Shown here: one piece after another, positions 23,301 through 38,900 of the stretch | Layout: each line of letters opens with the position of its first letter | How positions within the stretch are numbered: the stretch's first letter is position 1 | Assembly: GCA_932294295.1 (NCBI GenBank) | Contig: OW028577.1 | Span: 1,559,001-1,623,000, forward strand | Source: Alitta virens | Lineage: Eukaryota > Annelida > Polychaeta > Phyllodocida > Nereididae | Reading direction: 5' to 3' | DNA: 64,000 nucleotides | Notes under the pieces: generated by a model | Seen by the model: the letters and a program-made list of their open reading frames with translations, nothing else | What the model was told of the DNA's origin: nothing | Database searches by the model: none | Program-made: the position numbers and the translations under genes

Positions 23301-26300
23301 AATGATTTCATTTGAGAAAGTTTATCAGTGACAAAATGATGACAGCTTTGCACAAATTATCACGGAACACTCCAAGGCAATTCCCTTCGCACTACAAAAT
23401 AGATCGCGAGAATATTGTAATACACAAAGCACCGAAAGACAAGCTAATAGTGGTACCTACCAACCAAAGTCCAAGGAGGGATGCGGCACAGTTCAGTAAT
23501 ACCAGATTAAGGATGGAGAATGAAACAAAAACGATAAAACAACACAAAAAGTATGCAAGACTTAGCAAGCTGGAATTCTAACACACTACAAAAAGCAATC
23601 AAAATTGTCACGCATTAAAGACGAAAAGTCAAAACTTCCACAAAGGAATAAAATATATACAATCCATGCCACCACTCAAGACTATATTTACAAGGAAATG
23701 AGCACTAAGCAAAGGGAGCCTAGCGGAAAGATCAATTTAATTTTAAGGGATGAACACAATCTTAGCCTGTTGTTTCTGCGTATTAAAAAATATATTTACC
23801 ACCTAAAAAAAAACAAGAGTAAAATACAGTCAGAAACAAATTCCATATTGCTTCAAAATTAACTTCCAAAATATGTCATTTATTTAAATGAAAATGCTCA
23901 TAAAATGGAGACACTCAGCAATATGTTAGAAGATAATCCTTACCTCCTGGACGTTTCTAATATCACCGTCAAAAACTTTGGCAACAAGTTCATTGCTAGA
24001 TTCATCAATCAGAAATACTGAGCACCTGTAAATGTCAATCAAATCTACGTCAGATTTGGTCTAAAATTTTCATAACTTTATTACCGCAATCAGCACAATG
24101 CCTATCAGCCAAGTTGCGGTTGTCAGCGGAAGTTTTGGTCATCAGTTAGGTTGCGGCCAATAATAGTGGTGGACCCAAACCATTCTGACAGAGAAACGTG
24201 GCAGATAAGTGACATCTATCATCAGCTTCATTCAGAATGTTTTGGATCTGACCCTGAACATTACTACACTCGGGGTCATTGACATTGGCCAGGTCATTGA
24301 AATTAGCCCCCCCCCCCCCCCGACAAACACAATTACCCACCTGCAAATTCATAATTTCTTACTAAATTAACTGTTCACGTCATTTACAATGTTCTAACAG
24401 TTTAACAAGCATCTTAGACGTGCTTAGATAGTTTATTTAGAATGGCGAATTTTGATGACCTTGGCCAAATTCGATGACCCCGAGTGTATTAATTCGGTTG
24501 ACAGGCAGTATAATAAGGCCTTACAAGAATATTTTGTGCTTATTAATTACAATGACAACACTCTTATGTTTCTCTCAAATTGTTGTAAACAGAAAAACAA
24601 CTTCGGCTAATTATTCTAAAATTTACTGACTTGCATGTAACTTTCATGATCCTGCACTGAAGACAATGCCAATATATCTTTCGATTACAATTATCCACTT
24701 TAGACGATCTGTTTTCAATGTTATCAATAATTGTGAAAGATTTGTACAAAGCAAACTTCTCAATTAAAAAAGATAACCTTCGCTACGAGAGTTTCTTAAA
24801 CATAATACATTTCCGACAAGCTTCGCCATAAAAGATGATATTTAATCAATTTGTGAAAGAGGCTAAAGAACAAAATAAGCAATTAATTACGGAGAGCATT
24901 GAGCGACTTTACCTTTCAGCTTTTGTCAAGTTTCGAGCCTCCTGCATAATTTCACGCAACAGCATTGTAAGGTCATCTGGAATAAATGAATGAGTAAGGT
25001 GAATGAATAAGGCAAATGAATGAGGGAGCAAGATTGATAAGAGTTCTTTGCATACAGATAGTCAGTCCTCTGTCGAGCAACGACAAAATATAATCGGCTA
25101 ACAGAAGAGCTGATGCAACATAGTTGATTTCTTTGTGGTGTTTGGAAATGAACAGCAAACAATTCCCCAAAATAAAAATAAAAAGATTTCAGGGATACCA
25201 GAGGCATAAGAAGACAAAGACAGCACTTGAGGTTATGGTAATTGACAAAACAGAATCATCACCCTCCAATTTAAACGGCAAGCAAAAATAAAAGAATAGT
25301 AATATGAGACAAGGACTGCATCACTCGTTCTGCCTTAAAATTCTCTTTCCAGCCAAGTCAACTTTGATGCAAATGAAAGCCTCTTTTGATTGAAGCACTC
25401 ATGTGCCACTCAGCCTTATAAAGCACGGTGATTATGCCTTCAAATGCTACCAGTGAGTGAATTTTCAAAAAACATAACTCAATTTCGCAAGCGATTGTTA
25501 GTGTACTTTGATAACCGATTGACAAATGTCAGCGTATTAGAATAAATTCAGTTAACAAGAAAATATCATTTCAAAAATGCATACCTAACTGGGAAAACAG
25601 ATTTTTGGCCACTTGTAACATCGTCTGCAATAGAACAAAGAAGTTAATCGTTTTACAGTCAAAGAATACCAAGAAACGACACACCCAATACCTTAACTTT
25701 ATTCATGGAATCATGGGAAAAGAAGCAAATTGACCAAACTCCCCTAGTGGATGATATTGACAAGAGAAAATGGTTCTTTCTGTCTGCTGTCCTAGCGTAT
25801 ACATTTGTTTTAGAATTAGAACAACCTGATTTTATTTCCTAATGGCAGACATCATGAATAGAGCTACAAAGGCTAGGCATATCAAAATAGGCCATGGTGT
25901 CCAGTAACATGATCACATTAGCCAGCTATGATGCCGTTCAACTGTTTTAGCAACTGTTCTCCATCATAAACTTAGTCAATAATCTGTCTACTTTTCCCCC
26001 GCATCTATTGCTTCCCACATTCATGATCTGCTATATCGTCATTATACAATACATCTTTAAAAATATCAAAAACTCAATGTCGTGATGTATTTGACATACC
26101 TGAGTTTGCTTCTTCAGTCGAATTTCATTCTGCACGGCTAATGTACTCGTCAACACGGCCGCTGTATGTTCAAAGCAATACCTAATGATCTCACAATCTG
26201 CATCGGTAAACCTGGAAATATTTGAGAAAATTCACTGTATAGAGCCTACATTTCTTTTTCATGTACAATAAAATTGTGAATTTAAACTTCATCTATTGCG

Positions 26301-29300
26301 ATGTATTGAAAAATTGCACCAGCAGTCAATAAAAAAGAATCAATTCAGGAATTTTGGTTAATTACTGAAAGAAATGACAATGAAGAGACCACTGAAACAA
26401 ATTGACTACAAGAGGACATAAAGGAAACTTTAAGGATTATCAGAGGGCAGTGTAACATTTATGGGCATCTGGTAACTAAGACATACAGATGGTCAACTGT
26501 TGAATGATGTCATCTCAATTATTACGTCATTAAACAATGGTGATTCGTCTTGCTGGTGGCTCCCTCTATACATAACGAGAAGCCTATTCATAGGTTTGTA
26601 TGTTTCACCACCGACTTTGCGCTATATATATAAGTATTAACATACTCACTGATTTGCATTTTTCTTGTTAATCATACAAGCGATCGCTACCACGTGGTAT
26701 TTGACTTTACTGATGACCGGGAAGCACAACATGGAGTTGATTTTAAAGCCTAAATGTTCTTGCAAAGTCTCACAGTGTTCCTGAAATGACAAGTAAATCG
26801 TAAATACCAATTACAGCGAAACACACTTGCAACTAACTGCTATGACTTCAAAATTGCTAAACAGAAAAATAACATCAGTAATCATTGTACCATTATATCA
26901 AGGTCAAACCCAATGTCTATCATAGGTCTAATTCACTATGATAAACTATTATGTAGGATTAAAAAGTAGCAGCCAGCATGGTGAGCGCATTATAAAAGTA
27001 ATACAATATATGGGCTTTTTTTCCTGTACATTATATTTTCTTTTTTATTATTAGTATTACTTTATTTCACTATAGAAAATATGCTACAAGGCATGTGGTC
27101 TATTCAGATTTACAGTTTATTTTGCAATTACATTAAAAGTTGGGTTAAACGTGGTCAAAGAAATGAAAAAAAAACAAAAAAACTTAATGATACAAAATTA
27201 TACAAATGAAGGAAAAGGAAAAGAGTTCCAAAACATTGAATAATGAAATTGCAATTTCCATATTACGCCAATTTTAAAATGTATAATCTGAAAGTACAAG
27301 TAACTGTCTGAATTATTGTCCTATTCATGCAGTTTACTGAATCAACAAAGCAGCTTATTATATATATACATATCAATACATATGTATATAATAGTACAGT
27401 ACATTTACATATACTTCATCTTATTTCAAATATTACAGTATATTCTCTGTATCTTTCTCATATTTCAGCATTAAACGTTCAACACAAATGTTATGAAATG
27501 TAATATCACTTGGTAACATCATGAGGTGGTCAGATGATATCGTGAAATAGTAGGAATTTTTTCTATTGTAAAGTTAGCCAACTCATAAGTTATAAAAAGC
27601 ACATTTAAAAGGTTGAAGTCTCTATTAATTATAAGAAAGGCAGAAACGATGATCATACCTGTGCCACGCTATCTAACATCACATTGTTTTTGGATTCAAC
27701 CACTTGTGAGAAACTAGTGCCGTCATTCTGAAATTCAATCATTAATATCAGTATACAACAAACAAAATCCAAAGAAAGTCTACAAAAGTATGCTTTATAC
27801 ACGAACTACTGTATAATAATCAATTAATATTCACAAATGGTAAATACATTTAACACTGGATGTTTACTTCATATTTGAACTATAATAATTAGTTATTCAA
27901 AACAAATCATACTCACTGGAAATCTAATTTCTTCATCCAGTATTCTATCACCGATAACCTACAAAGATACAAACAGCAACATTAGCCATGAGGTTCGTGA
28001 TGATTTATGCAGGATGCGTGATTTATTAACCCAGATATTATATCAATGATGACTGTAGGTCTTAGGGAGTCACACATATTAACGGTCAAATGCAGGCAAA
28101 CTTGTCACATAAACAGTTGAAACTAGAGTACCGTCTTGATTTAACAACTTAGCAGTCAGCCATTGTAAAGACATCTGTTAATGGAAAGATTGAACAAAGA
28201 GAAAGTAAAAACAGTTTTATTGCATTTTCATTGTCTCAGTGTCACTGGTCTGAAGGTTTGTTATCTTATATTACCAGTTTCAGGCAGATGTAACAATGAG
28301 ATGATAAGGTTGCTTGGAGTCCATGCCAAGTTACACATTTACCCATATATGGTAGTCATTATAGGATATTCCAACAAAAATTAAATCTATGCTTCTTCTT
28401 AATTATGAAATTGATTCACTAATAGCAAAAAGTCTTAGATATGAAACAGATTTTGATTGTTCAAAACACTTAATTGTGAGATTATAACAATTTATAAGAT
28501 TTAACTGGTCCATTTCCTATATTTTCCAATTGAAAGATTACAGCCAAATCGATTTTCACGGCCCGAAACGCTTTGCTGTATCAGTTAGACTGAACCAGAC
28601 AGTGACAGCATAATTCTCACATTCGCGGCCTCATGAATGCGCAAATCGCATTAACACTGCACCGTGGTATCATTTGCAGTAAATAAGGTCTTTCGGAAGC
28701 TTTGGTGGTGTTCGTGGGAGGCTAGGCAAGTGAGATCTGGCTGCGTTATTGATTTGCGGATCCCTGCGGCACACCAGCTTGTTCAGCAGCCCTTTGGAAA
28801 ATCCCCTCTCCATCTAGCAGATGTCCATGCCTTAATCCCTCTGCATCTGCTCTCGTCCGATGCATCTTATCTTTAGTTTTGTCTCTGTATCCTTGCCAGA
28901 TGTTCCGATCGAAATATCAGTTCTGATCGAAATATCATCATCCATAAGTGCATGCTTGACAGCACATTGTGATTTGTCAAAGAAAGGCAAAATCTTTAGT
29001 CAATTGACAATTCAAGAAAAATTATTACATGATCTATATACATCGTAATTTGTACTTGTCTTATTGACCGATTGAGTGATTGATCAGCCAATTGATTGAT
29101 GTATTGATTGACTGATAAACAGATTAACAGATTGGTTGATTGTGTGACTATCAGTGCAGCACTCTGAGGCAAGTTCTTGCCACTCTGTATGAGCCATTAT
29201 CAAAATTATAAAGCTGTCAATCTCGCATCCATTCTCTAGTTCTTACATTTAAGAGATGTGTTTCTCTTCCTTGTTTTCTAAAAATTTCATACAATTCAAC

Positions 29301-32300
29301 AAGAAATTACAAAAGGCCATTAAATCTTACAAACTTCTCTATAAAGTGATCACTCAGCCTTTCAGCATGATTCAATACTGCTGCTATCGTATTTACACAG
29401 AGAAATTGCAACTTATTGTGCCTGGGGATATGTGGCCACGTGCGTCAAATGTGGCAAAAGGTCAAAGCGAGGCATCACGTCCACAGAACGTTGCCATGGC
29501 ATTTAGCATTGTTCAGTCGGAGGACTTCCACAAACTTCAATGCATCTTTCTTTCATTTATATTTCTTTCTTATTCCATGAATAAAGAATGAAATGGCAAA
29601 GCTCTTTTCACTGAACAAACCATAAGATAAGGAAAGCAGGATGGTCATGACAAGTGTTCTATTTCTATTGCATTAGTTCACAGAAACTTTATCGTAAAAT
29701 TAAGTAACTTAAAACTGCATATAATGCATATAAATCACAGATCTTTTCATCTGTAGTGATGCTTATCAATTCTAGAAGACATGCAGTTATTCTTAGGAAT
29801 TATCTCAATTGCTTTTAATCCATAAACAGGTATTTTTAAGCTCTGTTCCTTTTACATATTTAGAAATTCATGTCTTTCATCGACTTATTCAACATCTGTC
29901 GAGGGTCTACTCCACATATAGACTTACTCTACATGTGGGAAGTGGCAATGCAATGTAAAACAATTGAAATATCAAAATAGGAAACACGTGTCACTTATCG
30001 CGACTCTAGCCATACTATCTCATCATTATATTTGCCTTTTGGTTCCAGACCAATATCACAGATCAATAAAATACGCTACTATACGATCCATATTACAACA
30101 AGATACAATGCACAATACAATTAAACGCAACGAACGCAATATGCTGCTACACACAACAATACAATACCTGACAAACGAGTTCTCGGTGTTCTGGAGGGAC
30201 CAATAACAGAAACCCTGCTTGAGCATCTGTCTGCGTTTGGAGCTGTTTGAAAAAAAGAAAAAAGAAAGAGAAACGAAAACATTTAGGTGCTTGATGAAAT
30301 GAAAACCAACAGCGTTGCAGAGTTAACAGGGGCATCCTTTGGCCGCAGCCTTTTTAATGCTCTATTTGCGAAAAGGAGGAAAAAATTAGAAGGTAAACAA
30401 GTGCGAGAGGTACACCCATTCTGCCCCCAAACCACAAAGTACAGCAATCAATAGCCGGAGATGGCTCCTCACGTCGTCACAATGCGATGATTTTAACACA
30501 AGAAGAGGTCCGTTCACCCATTCCCACGCATATTTTCCTCTATAGGAATGAGAGTAATAGAAACGAGGAACAAGGGTAGAAAAAGCTGGAGCCAAACAGC
30601 AACCTACGTACTACCACTCAGCGGTATTATTACATTCCCAATCTACCAAGGGCAGCTGGATTTTCTAGTGGTAAGACGCTTGACGCTCCTCTGAACGACC
30701 CAGGTTCAATCCCTCGGATGAGACATTAAATTGGCGGTCCCTTGCACTCTGTGTCTATGCTGAGGCAAGTAAAAGATCCCACTCATGGGGTAAATGTGCA
30801 ACATGGGTACTCTTCCTCTCTCTCACTTCATCAATCAACCCTCGATAGTGGCAAGAACTTGCCTTAGAGGGCTGCACTTTTCACATCTATCTATCTATCT
30901 ATCTATCCACCATCCAATATCGACACCATTAAGCAACGACAATCTCGTTACTGCCATGACACCAAAAGACCACAAAAACCTTTAACAATGTGAGAAGCCA
31001 GTTTAATTAATCAACAGCAGCCTTGGCTATTGCAGCCTGCAGGAACCAAGCACAATGTTACAATGCCGACAGGAAAACAAGCAACTAGACCTAGAGCGCA
31101 TACTCGTAACAGGACAAGGCAGGAATCCGACGTGTGGAAAATTACTTTTCACGGGCAATTATCGCCAATGATAATCCTCTGAATCATAAGCGACGGAAAG
31201 AGCAAGGTCCCTCAGCAATCAGAGCCAGACAATTCTATCTCTTTGCACAGAAGGAGGCCTACACTTCACGCAAGAGACACTCTTCACAGAAGGTCAGTTC
31301 CACTTTAGCAGCCTCTCAGACTCAGCATCAACCGTCTGATGGGGTCGAAGCGCTACTCTCCGCCGCGGCGAAGTGATGGACACCGTGAGTGAAGGACGAT
31401 TTCCTAAATTACGACCCAATTTAAGAGCTCTCTGTGTAAACGAGGAGAGACGCCACACATAATCCCGGCGTCTGATTTATGAGCACACACAGCATACAGA
31501 ATTCATCCCCGTGCCATTTGCTTCTACGTTAAACATCACAGTAGCCACGATGAAACACCTGCACTACCGCTCATAACACTCATCACAATATGATCAATGT
31601 CTCACTCTTGTTACTCTATATCCAAAATATCACCTGCCTATGTAATTACCAAGCCTCTATTCCGCAATATCTATCTTCAAGACCAAATGAGATACCTTCC
31701 AGACTCTTATTATCACAAAAAGGCAACACAATTATGCACGGACCCCACGGTCACTCCCGAAAGCCAATATGTATGATGTGACATTAAAGGGGAACTAAAG
31801 GACATTTGTGTGTTAGTTTTAAAAGTTCAATTGGATGTAAATGAATATATTGCAGTAGGAAAAAGTCTCTAAAAGTCAAGTTAAGTATGATTTTAGGACA
31901 ATTAGAAATGCAATTTACGCCACTCGCCAAAATGATGGGGGCCGCCATTATTGCACACGACACGCAAAGCCGTGACGTCACTTATGTACAGGCTATTTGT
32001 CAGGCATTTCTAAATATTCCTAGGGCCTACAAATCAATCATAATTCTTGATTGCAATTTTAAAAGAACAGTCTGAACAGATAGCACGCCAGCTGTTGGAC
32101 TGTACTTCATTAATTTGAATTCATTACTGGGAACTTACTTCAATTAATTAATTGCAATAAAAGTTATTTGTAGACTCTATTCATGAATGTTCATATAACA
32201 ATTTTGCTCCCTGGGAATTTAGCTTCCATTCTCTGAATGCCTCCTATAATATCGTATTTTTCATAGATATTATAAAATAAAGCAAGTTTTTTCCCAAAAC

Positions 32301-32966
32301 ATCGATCTTAAAAAAGTATAAGCTGTATAACATTTGATGATCAATATTTGATACAATCAAGGGAGTAATAAATAATTGCACATTTCTACTATGTTAAATA
32401 TTACTATTAGATAAGAATGAATTTAGCCCCCCCCCCCCCCCCCCCCCCATCTTGATCTGTCAGTGATGAAAAGAATGTTAAAGGGGAACTAACGGAAAAG
32501 TGAAAGTTAATTTTGATACTTCAATTAGATAGTAAGGAATATATTGCAGTTGAAAGAAATATTTTGAAGTGGAGTTTAGTCTAATTTTAAGCTAATACTT
32601 TGTGCCTTTTGCGCCACCCTCTGAAACGTGATGCCTGCACCAGGTAAACTAAGAGATCAAAATAACAATTATGCCAATAGAAGCCAGGATTACAAATCAA
32701 TACCAGGTTATATTAAATTTGCATGCACTGTAGAAAATTGCAATTCAATATTAAATATACATTCCACTTGGTTTTGGAATTTATACATAATGTTCCCAAC
32801 ATTTAAGTTAGTCTGTGCATATGGAAATCAGAATTATACTGTATGAACTACAAGGGGAGGGAGGTCTATGCTAAATAAATAAATAAATATATTACAAATA
32901 TTTTTTTATTTCGGAAATGTGTAGATCCCAAACAACTTTTTTTTTAAAGTTTACATGAACAAATAA

Positions 32967-32999
<33 letters not shown>

Positions 33000-35900
33000 G
33001 AAATAAATAGATAGATAGATAGATAGATAGATTGATAGAATTGACAACAACATCCCTCAGAGAAATTAAACCTAATTTCTCCAAGATAAAATGTAATAAA
33101 GTATAATAAAAATCTATAAAATAATTGTAGTTCAAATAAAAAAGAATAATTAATATTAATAAAATCGAGTAACTGATAAAATGCTAAAAAATATATATGT
33201 AGATATATATATCTATATTATACTCAGTTTATTAATTGACTCCCCAAGTGACTATTACTCTGATAATTGCATTGTATCAAATTGTTCAATAGCAATTTGA
33301 CACTTAGTGAGAACCATGTCTATTGACATGCTGTTATAAAAAAAGGCTCAAGTGCAATTACAAATTGTATCTGAAACTGGTCAGTTCTCTAGCCTATGAC
33401 ACAAGTGACATATTTCCGGCCAGTGCAAAACACCACGGTTGCCTAAAATGGCGGCCTCCGTAGTTCACAACACGGAGCTAATAAATACAGGATATTACTT
33501 TACCAGGGCATATATACAAGTTATGAATAGCGTGAATGCGTTTCAATGGACTAAAGCTAACTTCTGAGAGGTAAAGTGCAGAAGGTGTTAGTACCCCTTT
33601 AATGTCAGTACAGATATAATCAAAGTACTTCTTCATACACTAATGCTAGAAAACGGCTAGGTTGTCATACTCGTTAATCATTATGCTGGTCATATTGGCT
33701 TACAGACTACAGGTAAAAGAATGGGTGGAAATCGTGAAGCATAGGCAAACTACATCTGATACACAATTCTAGAATCAATGTGCTATTATATATCCACCAA
33801 CGCTAGTTGCAATCCTCAACAAATCTGATAATTGCAACACGGTACTTACATATCTGATAACTTTCAATTGAAGTTTAGCAGCGTCTTCATCATACAGATC
33901 AGCTGAAAACAAGAAGAAAAACACACAAATGATGCATGGATCTAAAATTCATTACATAGATTATCTCTCATAAGAACCTCAATGGGCTACTATTTACCAA
34001 TAGAGGGAGCTATCAGTAACTGCGCCCAAATCATTGTTTAATGACGTCATCTAAATATGACATCATTAACTGCACTCAATGACCCCATTGTTTGATTACG
34101 TCATTAACAATTGTTTGGGCGCAGTTACTGAGAGCTCCCTCTATTGGTAAATAGTAGTCCATTAGACCACTTGCATAGCCTTTAAAATCAATCTTACATA
34201 CATATAACATCACCAAAAAGGCCACCTAATTATTTAGAGCAAATGAGCATCTTGTAACAGACAGGGAGTAATCAGCAAGACGGCCAAATGTAATCATAGT
34301 TACTGTATTACAATGAGGTTATGGAGTGTAGTTGACGACGTCACATTTAGTTGACGTCATCAAACAATGGTTGGACTAAATCCCTGTGTTAATTTTGTGA
34401 CGTCATTTAAGATTGTGTACTGGTGACCTCGGGTCACTCGAGAACTGACCAGCCCTTATAGCGTCACAAAATTCACACAGGGAACACAAGGGACAGAAGT
34501 TTTAGACAGCTACAAGTTGGATTAATAATGCAAATTATATAATTGATAGATTTATGTGCGTTGTAGTCAGATACGTACCACATAGATTGAGTATTGAAGG
34601 CATTTCAACTGGGCAGTTGTTTAGCTTGATATGGGACGGGGTGACTGTTGGGGTCGACTGTTGTCGAAGTCGTTTGAAACAAACGCATAACTGAAATGTG
34701 ATAAATTCTATTTAAATACAAATGTATAACTTCAATATACACAAAACATTGGGACTACATTATTGGTGGAGTAGATTGCATACAGTAATGACTGACAAGA
34801 AACATGATTTGAAATTCAGTACAAAATACTAAAATAAAGGTTAAATTACTATTATATAGCTGTATAATAATATTATATCACTCATATTTCAGCTAAGCAC
34901 TTTGATGATATATATAAGCAACAAAACAGGATCCAAAAGAAAATTGTTAAATCAATGTCAGAAACAAATTTCCTGGAACTGATACGTGTGACGCGCATAA
35001 AAAATTCAATACTATATACACTATATACATAAGCTATTAAATGTGATAATTATGTATAATTGCAGCAGTAGTTTACCTGTTTTTCTAGGAAACTCAAATT
35101 CTGATAATCTTCTTTTGTTAACTCCTCACAGTGCACCTGTCATCAAGAAATTTCATAATTATCGGATTTTACATAAAAACAAAATAATTAATTATTTTTT
35201 TAATGACAAAAAAAGAGGAAGCGTTTGTTGCACCGTAAAAAAACTTCATTAGAGACTTGCTTCTGTTTTTTTGACACGAAATACACAAAAATTTAGCGAA
35301 AAGGAAAGACATGTGACGTGACTATATTTTTTTTTTATCAACAAATACCCATCAGGCAAAAACTCATTAAGACTTAAAAGGCGCTTTGTTAGTTGCAGGC
35401 AAAGAACTGTCGTTTGAGTCAGTTCTTATGAATTTCCTGCTAATCTAAGAGTTTGCTCGATTAACTCTCGGAGATTCATCAAGTATTTACAAAAAGAAAA
35501 GGCAGATGAATCTTACTCATTTGAAATAAAAAACAGGTTTCTCATAATTATGTTTCAAACTTCGATGTTTTTGACTGATTAAAGTGGCATGTCGAAAGCG
35601 AAACTTATAATTCATGCGAAACACAATTTAAACCGAAATGGAAAAACATATAAGCTATAAATTTAAACTGAAGGATTTTGGTTAGTATGGCACATCATAA
35701 CGGATTCCCATTTAATATAATTTGTTCAAGAATATGAATATCACTGATCTTCCAAGGAAAAACTAAACATTACAAAGGGGTAAAATTTAAGTCACAAACT
35801 TAAATCAATCATATTTTTGCTCAATTTAAAGATCTGGTGATATGGCCTAAATGTGCAACACGACACATTTTAAGATAATTGCCAAAAAATCCTGATCAAC

Positions 35901-38900
35901 TGTCTGTTGCTGCGAAAATAAGTGAAATACTTACAACCAAAACGGCAATAATTCTCTCCGACTCTTTATCCTCCACCGGACTGATATATACTGAAATTAC
36001 AAAAGTTCTAATTAGAAGACGTTCAATTCTCGTGATATTCATCAATATAGTTGTTGAAGTGTATGACTTTCAAAGGCCTGTTATCTGAGACTGTGAGTCA
36101 GAAACTTGCAAGTATCAAAAACTCAGAATGCACCGAATGGAATTGTTAATGATCACTTATGATTAAGTTTTCCATGCAACCAACACTACAATGTCAATTG
36201 TCCAATGCATCACACACGGAATAACGGCATACATCAGGGATCATGCAAAATTAAGTCGTGCAAAACTGGTTTCATGCTTCCATATGTACAGCGGAAATTA
36301 TTCAAACCAGATATTGCCAGTTGTTAAAAGTCTTCCAGGTGCATTGTCTTCTCAGATCTATACCATTTTGATCTCCGTAAGCTCAATAAAGATACAACTT
36401 TGACAGGTATGGCCAAAAAAAAAACCGAGTATATGTGATCAGCTGCCTGATATTAGTAATACTGAAATATAATCTAATATGTCTGACTTGAATACAAAGC
36501 CATAAGGGCAGTTGTAGATGAAATATTCAGATTCTATCCAATACACTGCAAAACCCAGAAAGCAGCACAGGATTTGGAAATAATAAAAAGTCTTTGGCAT
36601 TGCTGGAAGCTGAGGCATTGATTTCACGAATCAAAATTCAACACTTTTTGGAAAGTTTGCAAACGAAAGAGACACAGGTGCAAACCTAACGAGACAAATC
36701 CTCCAGCTGAAATTTGAAACAAGCGATGCCATTGAGCATCAGTTTTCTCAGCTATGCCAAGGGCCTTTTATTAAAATTACCCCGGAGCATCAATATTAAT
36801 TCCTCGCGGTGTTCATTGTCGAGATGAGCAATCATGATTCCACGAATGCTTTCGAAAAGCATCTGGAAAATTAACCAAAACTGGCAAATATTAAACAAGC
36901 AATTAAGGATTGCTACTAATTAGGGAACATAATCGTTAATGAAGCCGGAAAACGCATGAGGAGGCCGACATTAACAATAATGGTGCCTGAAACGTTTCAA
37001 AATATTTAATCCGTTTTTGCAGTTATTAATAAAGCAAAAAGGTTAGTTATTGATACATGGAGAAGGGTGCAGTATCTTAGTGCTTAGGTTAGGGTTCATA
37101 GCCCTCCGAAACATAAATCCTAAGTTTTTCCTGATGTTACCCTGAAATGACCTTTAAAGTCCTTGAGAAATACCTGCAGCCTGGACATTTGATAGTCAAT
37201 CTTGCAGTGACAAAGCATATAAACACAGTTAAACTAAAGAAAATGTATTCAAGGATTTACAGTAAAGATCCATGGCCTCCCTCTTACCCCACCAGCCATT
37301 CTTTTTTCATTCTATGCAACATTTACTAATTACAGAATGATTCTAACCTATGTCATCATGGACCTTGTCTTGTGTTACAAAATTTTCTCGAGGTATTCTT
37401 AAATTCCCAGAGTTTTCCTTGTCTGTAAAAGCCAACATCAGTTTTGAAGGTTTTCCCTGATTTCAAAGTGGCTAGGAGCCTGAAGGGTACAGCTGTAATT
37501 AATTACCAGAAAATCCTAACATCATGCAATATAACACTGGCAGCCACCAAGTCCATTAAGGGATGCAATGCAATATCACTTGAAAGCTTTTTGATTTAGT
37601 CGGTGTGAAATTGTGATGGAGTCAACCTGGGGTCATCCCTGTCACCAGCTTTAACTTGATAAAACCTGTCAACCAATGACACGGGGTTCACCGATCCAGC
37701 GTCATAATTAAAACTCTTTGATTCATTCGAAATGAGCTGCTTTCAAGTCACCGCATTGACTTTATAGCAGTCAGCAGATGCCGGACTCAAAAGAGGACAA
37801 GATTCAATCGCTTTGAACTGTATAGCTACAGCCCCCGGCAAGAGGCTAACTGTAGATCTATCTTTGAGGAACTAAGTTCAAAGACATCGCCAAGAGCTCT
37901 GCCATAAAAGGCTTAGTTGCGCTCTTCCATAATTGGCACACAGCCCCAAGTAGGTTTTTTAACATAGCAACCAAACCTGTCTCCAAAAATAAATGCATTT
38001 GATGAGAGCCAAATATACACAGTACACTGGCAACACTGTTGGACATATGCATGATCAATCACTTGGAAAATCATTATGCTTAACTAAAATGTAACATAAT
38101 ATATCATGAGCTAAATCTTATGCAGATCCATCTTCTATCTATCTATCTGTCTGTCTATCTGTCTAGCTGTCTATCTGTCTAGCTGTCTGTCTATCTATAT
38201 GTCTATATGTCTGTCTGTCTGTCTATCCATCTATCTATCTGTCTGTCTATCTGTCTAGCTGTCTGTCTATCTATCTATCTATCTATCTGTCTATCTATCT
38301 ATCTATCTATCTGGCTATCTGTCTATCTGCCTATCTATCTATCTATATACATTTATTAATCCTTTTAAGAGGACGGCAAACATTTCTTGTGGATTATCAT
38401 CTCCGTCAGGGTATACCATCTGACCAATTTAGCCTCACTCACATGCCCTTTGCCCGACACATATATATCATGATATATTTCTCCAGCATATCTGTCGAGA
38501 CACAAGCTAGCTTGATTGAAAAAATTGCAGATGAATAATCGTCTGTTAATGATGAATTACCTCTGAAATCCCAAGGCAAACATTTGTCGCAAAACTTACT
38601 GAGGATGTCGCGAGATGATGCATTGCTACCCTGTGATCCGCAACACATTGACATCATATGGAATATCTAGCTGCTTATACGACACATGGATCCTCTGAGA
38701 GTAAAATTATTACACAACTAAATCGTAAGTTTCTTAACGAGAAAAGACGGATTTGATGGAACGACAGCCGAATTGGGTTTGTCACGAGTAGAACAAATGC
38801 TTTTTTTTTTTATGTCTTTGCCATTCATTTGTTAAATGTGTTAATTGTATTATCTTAATTGTGGTCCCAGATACAATTAAGCCAAGAAATATGCATTTTA

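Noticed and set aside
23312..23862. Two plus-strand reading frames of 85-89 codons
   Set aside because: They lie in a PDE2A intron, are rich in Lys, Asn and Thr as expected of AT-rich DNA, and show no family motif or splice context.
36779..36871. Exon-like minus-strand segment with acceptor and donor
   Set aside because: It has plausible splice sites and an open frame, but its phase does not fit the missing PDE2A exon (a stop appears) and it matches no family known to me.
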